A stretch of 10,310 bases of DNA, taken from Flavobacteriales bacterium (GTDB taxonomy: Bacteria; Bacteroidota; Bacteroidia; Flavobacteriales_D; Sanyastnellaceae). The DNA lies in NCBI GenBank assembly GCA_028825055.1, contig JAPKAW010000056.1:1-10310 (forward strand), in the 5' to 3' direction. Shown piece after piece: positions 1 through 7,422 of the stretch; within the stretch, counting starts at the first letter, position 1, and each line of letters starts with the position of its first letter. The position numbers were made by a program, and so were the translations under genes. The notes beneath the pieces are model-generated. The model saw only the letters and a program-made list of their open reading frames with translations. It did not search any database and was not told the DNA's origin.

Positions 1-575
1 GTTGCAGATGCGGGCTTGACAATCGCGGGGACTCCAGCCAACCAATTCACGGCAACTTTCTCGAGCATCCCCCAGATCGGAAAATTGAATGCGTTGATAT
101 GGATGGCGACTCCTTGCTTAGGCACCAATACGTGATGGCCGACAAATGAGCCCTCCTTACTCAGTGGAATTCCGAGTCCGTCCAAAGCAAATGGTGTATC
201 ACCGAATTGCTTTCTCAGGCTAGCATAGCTAAATAAATTGCCTATTCCTCCTTCGATATCAATCCAAGAATCATTCCGGGTTGCCCCCGTTGCCCAACTA
301 ATTTCATAAAACTTCTCTTTTTTGCTGTGAAGATGTAAAGCCAAGGCCTTCAGCATGCGACCGCGTTCTTGAAACGTCAAGTTCCTCAAGTTGATATTGC
401 CGACGCTTCTTGCATAGTCCATAGCTGATTCCACATCGACCAAATCTTCATTCAATCGAGCTACGACATTTCCATGGACTGCATGGAGCAAAGCAGTGGA
501 GTCAATCGCTAACTTGGATGATGACACCCACTGGTTGCATAAGTAGTGTTCTAAGTGTTGGGGGGTGGTGGTCAT
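1..575 (-). CDS. paaZ: PaaZ, bifunctional oxepin-CoA hydrolase / semialdehyde dehydrogenase, N-terminal part (cut by window edge)
   Basis: PaaZ opens the oxepin-CoA ring and oxidises the resulting aldehyde in the aerobic phenylacetyl-CoA pathway, in the cytoplasm. The full protein has an N-terminal aldehyde dehydrogenase domain and a C-terminal MaoC-like hydratase domain. About 191 residues are visible here, all from the dehydrogenase part, so the MaoC half is not seen. Translating the reverse strand from the ATG at 575-573 gives MTTTPQHLEHYL. Conserved blocks follow that match my memory of E. coli PaaZ: a TGATRNDSWIDIEGG-type block at residues about 96-110, IPLSKEG, and HINAFNFPIWGMLEK from residue 159, then the start of PAIVKPA. 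The block at 96-110 separates PaaZ from generic aldehyde dehydrogenases. The catalytic cysteine lies beyond the edge. A weak promoter candidate on this strand is TTG (619-617), 17 bases, TAAATTGG (599-592), but it would leave a leader of only about 10 bases. No other paa gene is in the window. Confidence 0.9.
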   Translation of the reverse strand, partial: MTTTPQHLEHYLCNQWVSSSKLAIDSTALLHAVHGNVVARLNEDLVDVESAMDYARSVGNINLRNLTFQERGRMLKALALHLHSKKEKFYEISWATGATRNDSWIDIEGGIGNLFSYASLRKQFGDTPFALDGLGIPLSKEGSFVGHHVLVPKQGVAIHINAFNFPIWGMLEKVAVNWLAGVPAIVKPASA

Positions 576-674
576 AGCGGGAAACTTTCGACCAATTTAC
601 CACCTTCTAGATTCGTCAATGAATGCATCCAATCTTTGGGGCTCTTTGACTCGGGGATATTGTCAAATAAATTT

Positions 675-706
675 TTTGGTGTTGTCATTAAAATGGCGTT
701 ATTTTG
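675..706 (+). promoter_or_regulatory. Candidate distal Bacteroidota-type promoter for the T9SS cargo gene
   Basis: TTTG at 675-678, a 20-base spacer, then TTATTTTG at 699-706. The second box is one mismatch from the Bacteroidota -7 consensus TAnnTTTG. The spacer falls inside the usual range. It would give a leader of roughly 135 bases. The region is A/T-rich, so chance matches are likely. Confidence 0.25.
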
Positions 707-767
707 AATCTGTCGTTCAGATAAGCACTTACGTCTATGAAGTTCAAATTAATTTCTATAGAATTAT

Positions 768-800
768 TTTGGGATTTAGAAACAGTTTGGCCTATCTTAG
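768..800 (+). promoter_or_regulatory. Candidate proximal Bacteroidota-type promoter for the T9SS cargo gene
   Basis: TTTG at 768-771, a 21-base spacer, then TATCTTAG at 793-800, one mismatch from TAnnTTTG. Transcription would begin near 806, leaving a leader of about 40 bases before the ATG at 850. That leader is A/T-rich with no Shine-Dalgarno sequence, as is usual in Bacteroidota. I prefer this one over the distal candidate because of its position. Confidence 0.35.
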
Positions 801-849
801 CCTCAATAGACATCAAATCTTGACCAGAAACATCAAATAATTCATTCAA

Positions 850-1818
850 ATGAAGAACCTTTTCACACTGGCTGCGGCCTCTTTTCTCGCCTTCGGAGCG
901 AGTGCCAGCAATGTTGAGCTGGTAGTCGAAGCAGTAAACAATGGCGGCCAGGTTGAAGGGAATACGTACCGTGTGTACGCTGTATTGCCCTCTGCCGAGC
1001 ACTCTTTGCATGCTGTTTTCGCTGACGGCGAACATGTTTTGAACGTTGCTACTACTAGCTCGTTTTATCAGCACCAATACGGAAGCTTTTCTTCTTTGGA
1101 TGTAAACAATCAAATTGTTGCATTGGATGCGGGTCTCGCATTTGATAGCTGGGTAACAATTGGCGCTACTAATAGTGACAACAACAACCTATGGACGGTA
1201 GGTGTAGACTACAACAACTTCTTGGGTGGTTCAGAATTGACGATCACTGACGGAGCTTGGTTTGTTGTTCCTACAGACGTGCAGGCAGCTACTGAAGCTG
1301 GTAACCGTGTTTTGTTGATGCAATTGACAACAGACGGAACGGCTACAGGTATTTTAAACTTGCAGGGATGGGATGCTGACGGTGCTGCTTGGCGCTCTCA
1401 CGACCTCACATTCTCTTCAACGGATGCTGAAGTATTCGGTTGCACTGATAGCAATGCAGCTAACTTCAACACGGATGCTACGTATAACGACGGTTCTTGC
1501 TTCGGCGAAAACAACGGTGATATGAACGGCTTGTCTAACATCGACGGAACAACTGAATGGAACATCTTCCCTAACCCAGTATTCGAAAGCACTTTCAGCG
1601 TAAAGTTTGATCGTGAATTGAACTTGGGTGGAGAGAACATAATTCTTGAAGTAACTGATATGGCTGGTAAGTCTGTCATCTCTCAGGAGGTTGCACAGGA
1701 AAACATCGTTGGAGGCAATCGCATTGTTGTCAAGCATAGCTTGGCCGCAGGTAACTACACTGTTGCAGTGAAGCATGCGAACTTCAATGATGCTCAAAAC
1801 ATCGTTGTTTCGAAGTAA
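850..1818 (+). CDS. Secreted protein with type IX secretion sorting domain, function unknown
   Basis: A 322-residue exported protein. Residues 1-19 form a Sec signal peptide (MKN, a hydrophobic run, then ASA before the likely cut after residue 19). Residues about 21-195 are a beta-rich-looking region I do not recognise, with no catalytic motif I can name. Residues 197-217 are a GCTD...DGSC module with cysteines at 198 and 217, often seen in marine Flavobacteriia just before sorting tails; the cysteines may pair. From residue 237 (WNIFPNP) to the end is a type A T9SS sorting domain of about 86 residues, with a typical ending (LAAGNYTVAV...IVVSK). The protein is therefore expected to cross the outer membrane by T9SS, lose its tail, and be released or anchored to the surface. 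Codon use differs from the neighbours: by hand count 26 AAC to 8 AAT for Asn, against 7 to 17 in the next gene, which suggests high expression. It has its own terminator and looks monocistronic. An adhesin, matrix or binding role is possible but unproven. Confidence 0.88.
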   Translation: MKNLFTLAAASFLAFGASASNVELVVEAVNNGGQVEGNTYRVYAVLPSAEHSLHAVFADGEHVLNVATTSSFYQHQYGSFSSLDVNNQIVALDAGLAFDSWVTIGATNSDNNNLWTVGVDYNNFLGGSELTITDGAWFVVPTDVQAATEAGNRVLLMQLTTDGTATGILNLQGWDADGAAWRSHDLTFSSTDAEVFGCTDSNAANFNTDATYNDGSCFGENNGDMNGLSNIDGTTEWNIFPNPVFESTFSVKFDRELNLGGENIILEVTDMAGKSVISQEVAQENIVGGNRIVVKHSLAAGNYTVAVKHANFNDAQNIVVSK

Positions 1819-1839
1819 GTTAATTCTTACATCGCATTG

Positions 1840-1868
1840 AAAAAGGGACCTTATGGGTCCCTTTTTTT
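1840..1868 (+). terminator. Intrinsic terminator of the T9SS cargo gene
   Basis: A perfect 11-bp inverted repeat: AAAAAGGGACC at 1840-1850, a five-base loop TTATG, and GGTCCCTTTTT at 1856-1866, inside a run of seven T ending at 1868. It begins 21 bases after the stop at 1818. The flanking A run makes it potentially active in both directions, but no leftward gene reaches it. It separates this gene from the phosphatase gene that follows. Confidence 0.9.
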
Positions 1869-1907
1869 GTGCCAATAACTCAGGACTTAAAGAGTAAATT
1901 TGAAGCA

Positions 1908-3257
1908 ATGAAAATTCTATCATTTCCGCGTTTGAGTATTCCATTAAGCTGTATGCTTCTCATAGCTAGTTGCGCTAGTGAAAACAATTCAGAATCACAG
2001 CTCACTGGCGTTCCTATGCTTGGGCACGTGGGCATGCGTCATGCAGTGGTTTGGAGTCAAGCTACAGACGCCACGGAAATGAAGCTGACATTTTGGGAGC
2101 AGGATCAATCGATGGCCGTTGCACAGTCTTCTTATGGGACACGGGATGCCTACAATTGCAGTGTATATCAGATTGACGGATTGGAGCCGAATGTGCGATA
2201 CGAGGGCCTTATTAAAACCATCGGTGGTCGTGCCGTCTCCGACACAATGCATTGGACGACTCAGGAACTGTGGCAATACCGTACAGACCCCCCTCAATTC
2301 ACATTCGCCACTGGAAGCTGTGCGTTCATCAACGAAGAGCTTTACGATCGTCCTGGAACGCCTTACGGGGGGGATTACCAGACATTCAAATCAATCGCCC
2401 GAGAAGATTTTCAGGGCATGTTGTGGCTCGGTGACAATGTCTATTTGAGAGAAGTGGATGTTGCGAGCAGAGCAGGGTATCGCTACAGATATGAGCAGAT
2501 GAGGCGATTGCCCGAATTACAGGACCTCTTGTCAAAGGGCAGTCACTATGCTATTTGGGATGACCACGATTTTGGGCCGGACAACTCGGATGGATCATGG
2601 TATCATGCGGATTGGGCCAAGGAATCGTTTGATTCATTTTGGGTCAATCCAGGCAATGGATTGCGCGAAGCTCCTGAGTTGAACGTAGCGTATTTCCAAT
2701 ACGCTGATGTTGACTTCTTCCTGCTAGACAATCGAACGCATCGTGTAAATCATCGCATGGGCCCTGAAAAGAGAACCTTGTTGGGAGAAGTACAAATGAA
2801 TTGGTTGCTGAATGCGCTTAAAAATAGCCGAGCACCCTTCAAAATGATTGCTATTGGTGGACAAATGCTAAGTGATGTGGCGAAGTATGAGAATTTCGCC
2901 CAATTTCCAGAGGAACGCACTCAACTTTTGGAAGCACTGAATGAGCTCAAAATTAAAGGCGTTGTCTTTTTATCTGGAGATCGGCATTGTACTGAGTTGT
3001 CTCAGGTTCAGCTGCCCAACGGACGATTTGTCTATGATTTGACGGTTAGCCCGTTAACGAGCAGTAGTTATGACAATACCGAAGAACCGAATTCACATCG
3101 GGTAGAAGGCACCGTGGTTGGAAATCGCAACTATGCGTTGCTCGATTTTTCTGGCCCACGAAAGGAACGCGTTTTAAAAATGTCAGTTAAGAATAGCGAA
3201 GGGGAACTTCAATGGACCAAGTCCATCGTATCTGCTAACGGCTATAAATTGAAGTGA
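1908..3257 (+). CDS. PhoD-like alkaline phosphatase / phosphodiesterase, predicted lipoprotein
   Basis: Likely a metal-dependent phosphomono- or diesterase that frees phosphate from organic phosphorus in the cell envelope. The 449-residue protein starts at the ATG at 1908. A GTG at 1869 is in frame but abuts the terminator and would bury the signal peptide. Residues 1-21 are a lipoprotein signal ending in IAS before Cys22, so attachment to a membrane is expected; classical PhoD instead uses a Tat signal. Residues about 35-125 resemble the PhoD N-terminal beta domain. The catalytic domain follows with GSC (Cys138), LGDNVY (Asp176, Asn177, Tyr179), WDDHD (217-221) and GDRH (Asp358, His360). Cys138, Asp176, Tyr179 and His360 have the spacing of the iron/calcium ligands known in Bacillus PhoD, so the site looks intact. 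The exact substrate cannot be read from sequence. No Pho-box-like site was evident in the 90 bases upstream. The gene converges on the small gene at 3268 with a 10-base gap. Confidence 0.88.
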   Translation: MKILSFPRLSIPLSCMLLIASCASENNSESQLTGVPMLGHVGMRHAVVWSQATDATEMKLTFWEQDQSMAVAQSSYGTRDAYNCSVYQIDGLEPNVRYEGLIKTIGGRAVSDTMHWTTQELWQYRTDPPQFTFATGSCAFINEELYDRPGTPYGGDYQTFKSIAREDFQGMLWLGDNVYLREVDVASRAGYRYRYEQMRRLPELQDLLSKGSHYAIWDDHDFGPDNSDGSWYHADWAKESFDSFWVNPGNGLREAPELNVAYFQYADVDFFLLDNRTHRVNHRMGPEKRTLLGEVQMNWLLNALKNSRAPFKMIAIGGQMLSDVAKYENFAQFPEERTQLLEALNELKIKGVVFLSGDRHCTELSQVQLPNGRFVYDLTVSPLTSSSYDNTEEPNSHRVEGTVVGNRNYALLDFSGPRKERVLKMSVKNSEGELQWTKSIVSANGYKLK

Positions 3258-3267
3258 TGAATGAATT

Positions 3268-3492
3268 TCACCAATCTTCATCCATAAGATAGTCAGTCAA
3301 TTTGGGACGCTGATCCAACTTGATTAAGTAATTAACACCTTCAAGCGTTACGCGAATAGCCTTGCATATAGTCTGCTTTCCAGGCATTTCGAATTCAAAA
3401 GTGTCATCTTCATACCCTTCCGGATACATGGTCTCCAGCGCTCGTTGAATAGTTGTCGGGAGCTTCTTGTAGCTCACAATTAAGTTTCTCAT
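3268..3492 (-). CDS. Small conserved-looking protein of 74 residues, function unknown
   Basis: The reverse strand encodes a 74-residue protein from the ATG at 3492-3490 (MRNLIVSYKKLP) to the TGA at 3270-3268. It has no signal peptide, membrane segment or cysteine pair, so it is probably cytoplasmic. Features seen are an N-terminal SYKKLP...ALE segment, a YPEGYEDDTFEF stretch, then a YLIKLDQ strand and an acidic end (DYLMDEDW). From memory this pattern (PxGYxDD, then an acidic beta segment and a YLIK/YLVK motif) resembles a short Bacteroidota-specific family with no assigned role. It does not overlap its neighbours: it ends 10 bases from the convergent phosphatase gene and starts 92 bases from the divergent pdxH. 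That tidy fit supports a real gene. No clear promoter was found. Confidence 0.72.
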   Translation of the reverse strand: MRNLIVSYKKLPTTIQRALETMYPEGYEDDTFEFEMPGKQTICKAIRVTLEGVNYLIKLDQRPKLTDYLMDEDW

Positions 3493-3584
3493 GGCAAATG
3501 GGATTAGAGGCTCCTTTACTATCCCTTGGGTTGAAAGGTTTCGTTTGGCCCATTGATTCCGTTATTTGCAGGCACAATTACATC

Positions 3585-4232
3585 ATGGAGCATTCAAAAA
3601 TCAATATCCGAAAGGACTACGTGAAGCAATCATTGAATCGAGAGGATTTAGCCGACTCCCCAGAGGAACTCCTCAAGAGATGGCTTTCCGAGGCTGCGGA
3701 AGTCGATGCCTTTGATTACAATGCAATGTATCTGTCGACTGTAAATCAAGAAGGAAAGCCATCGGGTCGTGTCGTTTTACTGCGTGGTTTGGAAGAAAGT
3801 GGGTTGCGCTTTTACACTAATTACACAAGCTCTAAGGGCAGGGATATTGCTGTGAACCCCCATGTTGCCATTGCCTTTTTCTGGAAAGAGCTCGAAAGAC
3901 AAGTCCGTATTGAAGGCACGGCCTATCGTTTGACGCCCGAAGAGAGTGATGCATATTATGCGACACGTCCTCGATCAAGTCAAATTGGAGCCTGGGCATC
4001 TCAACAAAGTGAGTCTAACAATCAAGACGATTTAGAACGACGATTTGAGGCGATGCAGGATAAATTTAAAAACTCAGAGAGCATCCCTCGTCCGGAACAT
4101 TGGGGTGGTTTTCGCGTCGTTATCTCGTCATGTGAGTTCTGGCAAGGCCGCCCGAATAGATTGCATCAACGTTGGCGATATGATCGGAGGGAAGTCGGGG
4201 TTCAATGGAGTGTCACTCCTCTAGATCCTTGA
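3585..4232 (+). CDS. pdxH: Pyridoxamine 5'-phosphate oxidase
   Basis: PdxH oxidises pyridoxamine or pyridoxine 5'-phosphate to pyridoxal 5'-phosphate using FMN and oxygen, the last step of vitamin B6 synthesis and salvage, in the cytoplasm. The ATG at 3585 gives 215 residues, the usual family length. The frame stays open upstream, but an earlier start would overlap the divergent small gene and add an atypical leader. Motifs in order: IRKDY near the N-terminus, LLKRWLSEA, RVVLLR (62-67) and FYTNYTSSKG (from 76) of the FMN site, LERQVRIEG, RPRSSQIGAW (from 128), WGGFR, FWQG and RLH (Arg192, His194), which corresponds to the substrate-phosphate-binding Arg/His pair of the E. coli enzyme. It ends four bases before the convergent rlmI-like gene. 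It appears complete and to be a single-gene unit. Confidence 0.96.
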   Translation: MEHSKINIRKDYVKQSLNREDLADSPEELLKRWLSEAAEVDAFDYNAMYLSTVNQEGKPSGRVVLLRGLEESGLRFYTNYTSSKGRDIAVNPHVAIAFFWKELERQVRIEGTAYRLTPEESDAYYATRPRSSQIGAWASQQSESNNQDDLERRFEAMQDKFKNSESIPRPEHWGGFRVVISSCEFWQGRPNRLHQRWRYDRREVGVQWSVTPLDP

Positions 4233-4236
4233 AGTT

Positions 4237-5427
4237 TTATTCAACCCGGACTACAAGTCCCTTTAAGTAAGCACCTTCAGGGTGGAATGCACTGACTGGA
4301 TGGTCTGCGGGCTGATGCAAGCGATATAGAATCCTCGCTGTCCGGCCTGCTTGAATGGCTGCCGCAATGACCGTGTTCGTAAACATACGGTCGTCTACAG
4401 CCTGTGAGCAGGAGAAGGTCATGAGTAAACTTCCAGGCTTCATGGTTTCTAGAGCCCGTAAATTAATTCGCTTGTATCCTTGAATGGCTGCATGGCGTGC
4501 AGACGCACTTTTAGCAAATGCAGGAGGATCTAAAACAACGATATCAAAATCAGCGACTCCATTTTTGAGGTAGTCAAGTGCATCGGCCTGTATGGACTGA
4601 TGTACATCACTGCTATATCCGTTTTTCGCCACGTTTGCCTCTCCAATTTCTAGTGCGCGAGCGGAGCTGTCCAAGCTGTGCACTTCTGTAGCTCCACCCT
4701 GAAGTGCGCTCACAGAAAACCCCCCGGTATAGCTGAAGGTGTTTAGAACCTTTTTTCCTTTAGACAATTGACCCAGTAGCAGTCTGTTCTCTCGCTGGTC
4801 AATGAAAAATCCTGTTTTTTGACCTTCAACCAAATCAATGATATACGCGTTGCCATGTTCTTGTGCATTCCAATCCTCTGGAGCGTTGCCATGGACCCAT
4901 GCGTCTAAATTGGTCACGTGCCCATTCTTTCGCAAAACCTTTGCGCTTTTATTATAGACTCCAACCAAATCATCGGGCAATTCAGTTTTCAATGCCTCAA
5001 TGATCCATTGTAACGAACGATGCATTCCCAAAGAATGTGTTTGAACCACCGCTACGCGATCGTAATAATCTACGATGAGTCCGGGGAGTCCATCGCCTTC
5101 TGCATGCACTAGTCTACAGGTGTTCTGACCATTGGAATTGATTAATCCCAAATCCTGCCGAACTGCAACTGCCTGCTTGATTTTATCTTGAAAAAATGAC
5201 CCGGTAGGGATGGTTTCGTCAAAGGAGATCATTCTGATCGCAATCGATGTTCCCTTCGAATAATGGCCATAGCCCAAATGTCCTCCTTTGTTTGAGTGAA
5301 CTTGAACCAAAGCACCATCTTCAATTCCCTCCTCCAAGTTCTTGATGGCACCACTGAACACCCAAGGGTGGCGCCTTCTAATCCCCTCGTCCTTTTTTGC
5401 TTTTAGCTGTATGCTCTTGATCTCCAT
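4237..5427 (-). CDS. rlmI: Class I SAM-dependent 23S rRNA (cytosine) methyltransferase, RlmI-like
   Basis: RlmI methylates C5 of a cytosine in 23S rRNA (C1962 in E. coli) with S-adenosylmethionine. The 396-residue protein matches the family length. It begins with a PUA-type RNA-binding domain (residues about 1-75; RRRHPWVFSGA at 17-27), then a central region with AEGDGLPGLIVD. The Rossmann methyltransferase domain shows GQKTGFFIDQRENR (Asp210), VLNTFSYTGGFSV (the SAM-binding loop), VLDPPAFAKS (Asp300-Pro302) and TFSCS with Cys340, the likely catalytic cysteine. The end (QPADHPV...PEGAYLKGLVVRV) is nearly the family signature. It lies 24 bases downstream of recQ on the same strand, so the two are probably cotranscribed. 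Close paralogues of RlmI exist, so the exact target base is inferred from family membership. Confidence 0.92.
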   Translation of the reverse strand: MEIKSIQLKAKKDEGIRRRHPWVFSGAIKNLEEGIEDGALVQVHSNKGGHLGYGHYSKGTSIAIRMISFDETIPTGSFFQDKIKQAVAVRQDLGLINSNGQNTCRLVHAEGDGLPGLIVDYYDRVAVVQTHSLGMHRSLQWIIEALKTELPDDLVGVYNKSAKVLRKNGHVTNLDAWVHGNAPEDWNAQEHGNAYIIDLVEGQKTGFFIDQRENRLLLGQLSKGKKVLNTFSYTGGFSVSALQGGATEVHSLDSSARALEIGEANVAKNGYSSDVHQSIQADALDYLKNGVADFDIVVLDPPAFAKSASARHAAIQGYKRINLRALETMKPGSLLMTFSCSQAVDDRMFTNTVIAAAIQAGRTARILYRLHQPADHPVSAFHPEGAYLKGLVVRVE

Positions 5428-5451
5428 AATGGTCGCGAAGGTAGCAATGGT

Positions 5452-7350
5452 TCAGTCTGATTTGGTGGTGAACATTTGATCTCCCTGCAACACGATCTTA
5501 CCGGCATCTCGCAATACAGTGAGTTCCTTCATTTTCCGATTGTGTTCAATCAGTGGAAAGTGCCACAGCCATTCAGAAATACGGAGCCCATTTTCAGGAA
5601 CGACATCAATTTTACGCGGTAATAAAGGCTGAGATGCGACTCTGCAATCGTCGCACGTACCACACGGAGTGGTGTGTTCTTGGCCAAAGTAATGTTCGAT
5701 TGCAGTAGACCTGCATGTCTGAGGAGCTAGATATGATTCCATGCTCTTCCATTTTCCCAGAGCAACTAGTTTTCGGGTCTCGAGTAACTCTTTAGAAATC
5801 GTCAGCGATTCCGATCGAATACGAGCAGTTTTCCAAGAAATAGATGCTGTGAGCGATGGTTTAACGAGCTCAATCCAACCCCATTGATCAAATTGATGTA
5901 AAGCTGATCTGATTTGAGACTCGGAAAGAGCGGTGCTGCGCATGAGCAGGGTGATGGGGAACCTATATTCTTCCTCCGACTTTTTGGCGTGTCGCAAGAG
6001 CCATTGCCCCAGCGTGTATGACGGGCTGGGGCTATTCCGCTCATTTAGTCCGTGCTGTAGCGCTTTATTGGCTTTCACACGGACGTCATCTGAAGTGGTG
6101 TTTTCATGCCATGCTATAACGCCTTCCTTTTGTAAAATTCGCAAGCTAGACTCGGTAAGTCGCTGACTAGTATTTTGTTGCGTGCTCCATTGCCCCAAAT
6201 TAAAGGGAGTGCTTTCAGAAGGGCAGTCACCAATAGCTACGAATCCTTGATTGGCCAATCCTTGGTATACAGCCTGGATAAATTGAAGCGAAGGATACTG
6301 CTGCTCAAGAGATTTTTTGGCATTTTCAATGCCACTAGAGGAAGGGAATATTGCGCATGTGGAGGGCAGACCATCTCGACCAGCACGTCCCGCTTCCTGC
6401 AAGTAACTTTCCATGTCAGAGGGGATGTTCGCATGAAAAACCCAACGGACGTCTGCCTTGTCAATTCCCATGCCGAAGGCACTAGTGCAGGTGAGAACTT
6501 GTGTTTTGCCTTCCATCCAACGCTTCTGACGGTTTTGTCTTTCACCGGAAGAGAGTCCGGCGTGATAAGCCTCCGCTTCAACACCAACATGGACCAGTCG
6601 TTTGGAGATTTCAATGGAGGCCTGACGCGTGCCGGAATAAACCAGCCCCGTTCCACGCATACGACGCGCGCATTCCAATAGCATGCGTTCTGAATCTCCG
6701 ATGGTGTAAACAGCGAACATTAGATTATCCCGTCTGATTGGAGTTCGGAAAAGAGCCGGAGGGTTCATCGCCAATTGTTCAGAGATATCGAGCGAGACAT
6801 CGATTGTGGCTGTTGCCGAGAATGCGCCCCAAACAGCCTTCGGACATAAAGGACGCATCGCCAAGATTTCGCGATAGGCGGGCCTGAAGTCATGTCCCCA
6901 TTGAGAGATACAATGCGCCTCATCAACGGCAATTGTTCGCACATCTATGCGTTCGATGCGCGCTAAAAACACAGGTGATTTCAATCGTTCTGGTGCTACA
7001 TACAGAAACTTGAGTCCTCCGAAAATCGCGTTGTTACTAATTCTGTCGATGTCTCGACTGTCGGAGTCAGACGAGATGAAGTCAGCAGCAATTCCTTTTG
7101 CTTTGAGAGATACCACTTGGTCCCTCATTAATGCAATAAGTGGAGAAATCACCAAACAAACTCCACCCCGAATCAATCCAGGAACTTGAAAACAGATTGA
7201 TTTGCCAGCACCTGTAGACATAATGGCCAGCGTGTCACGGCCCTCACACAGCGAAAGAATAGGAGCGATTTGATCCGGACGAAATTCAGAATGGCCCCAG
7301 TGATCCTTGAGTAAAGAGCTTGCTTTTGTAAGAAATGATGAGGAGTGCAT
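5452..7350 (-). CDS. recQ: ATP-dependent DNA helicase, RecQ family (Bacteroidota-type)
   Basis: RecQ unwinds DNA 3' to 5' and acts in recombination and replication-fork repair. The 632-residue protein starts at the ATG at 7350-7348. Motifs: FRPDQ (23-27, motif 0), STGAGKS with Lys50 (Walker A; many RecQ have TGGGKS), SPLIALMRDQV, DEAHC (143-147) followed by ISQWGHDFRPAYR, the aromatic-rich RecQ loop, SATAT, TGLVYSGTRQ, and QEAGRAGRDG (318-327, motif VI). After the core come about 200 residues with winged-helix-like segments, and then a zinc site with Cys546, Cys563, Cys566 and Cys569 (CGTCDDC). A short C-terminal winged-helix-like segment ends the protein and there is no HRDC domain. E. coli RecQ has the zinc site right after the core. 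From memory the late zinc site is normal for one Bacteroidota RecQ type. It is divergent from tpiA and leads the recQ-rlmI pair. Confidence 0.95.
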   Translation of the reverse strand: MHSSSFLTKASSLLKDHWGHSEFRPDQIAPILSLCEGRDTLAIMSTGAGKSICFQVPGLIRGGVCLVISPLIALMRDQVVSLKAKGIAADFISSDSDSRDIDRISNNAIFGGLKFLYVAPERLKSPVFLARIERIDVRTIAVDEAHCISQWGHDFRPAYREILAMRPLCPKAVWGAFSATATIDVSLDISEQLAMNPPALFRTPIRRDNLMFAVYTIGDSERMLLECARRMRGTGLVYSGTRQASIEISKRLVHVGVEAEAYHAGLSSGERQNRQKRWMEGKTQVLTCTSAFGMGIDKADVRWVFHANIPSDMESYLQEAGRAGRDGLPSTCAIFPSSSGIENAKKSLEQQYPSLQFIQAVYQGLANQGFVAIGDCPSESTPFNLGQWSTQQNTSQRLTESSLRILQKEGVIAWHENTTSDDVRVKANKALQHGLNERNSPSPSYTLGQWLLRHAKKSEEEYRFPITLLMRSTALSESQIRSALHQFDQWGWIELVKPSLTASISWKTARIRSESLTISKELLETRKLVALGKWKSMESYLAPQTCRSTAIEHYFGQEHTTPCGTCDDCRVASQPLLPRKIDVVPENGLRISEWLWHFPLIEHNRKMKELTVLRDAGKIVLQGDQMFTTKSD

Positions 7351-7422
7351 TAAAAAGTGAATACCGGTTTTACTTGCAAGAATGTTGGGCGAACTTCGCG
7401 GCCATATCGAGAAACAAATGTC

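Noticed and set aside
565..840. 91-residue rightward reading frame in the intergenic region
   Set aside because: Its composition looks random with no conserved motif, and it overlaps the start of paaZ and the candidate promoters of the next gene.
688..1113. 141-residue leftward reading frame
   Set aside because: It is antisense to the start of the well-supported T9SS cargo gene and has no recognisable motif.
1869..1907. In-frame GTG start adding 13 residues to the PhoD-like protein
   Set aside because: It lies directly against the terminator T run and would put a charged leader in front of a clear lipoprotein signal peptide. The ATG at 1908 fits better.
1417..1944. 175-residue leftward reading frame
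   Set aside because: It runs antisense through the sorting-domain coding region and through the terminator, and encodes no recognisable domain.
3453..3584. Longer pdxH reading frame starting at a TTG
   Set aside because: It overlaps the divergent small gene and adds residues unlike the PdxH family. The ATG at 3585 gives the normal length.
4248..4260. Small inverted repeat (GGACT, three-base loop, AGTCC) near the convergent pdxH and rlmI ends
   Set aside because: The stem is only five base pairs, is not followed by a real T run, and lies inside the rlmI coding sequence.
6175..6681. 168-residue rightward reading frame
   Set aside because: It is antisense to the conserved helicase core of recQ, whose motifs are unambiguous.
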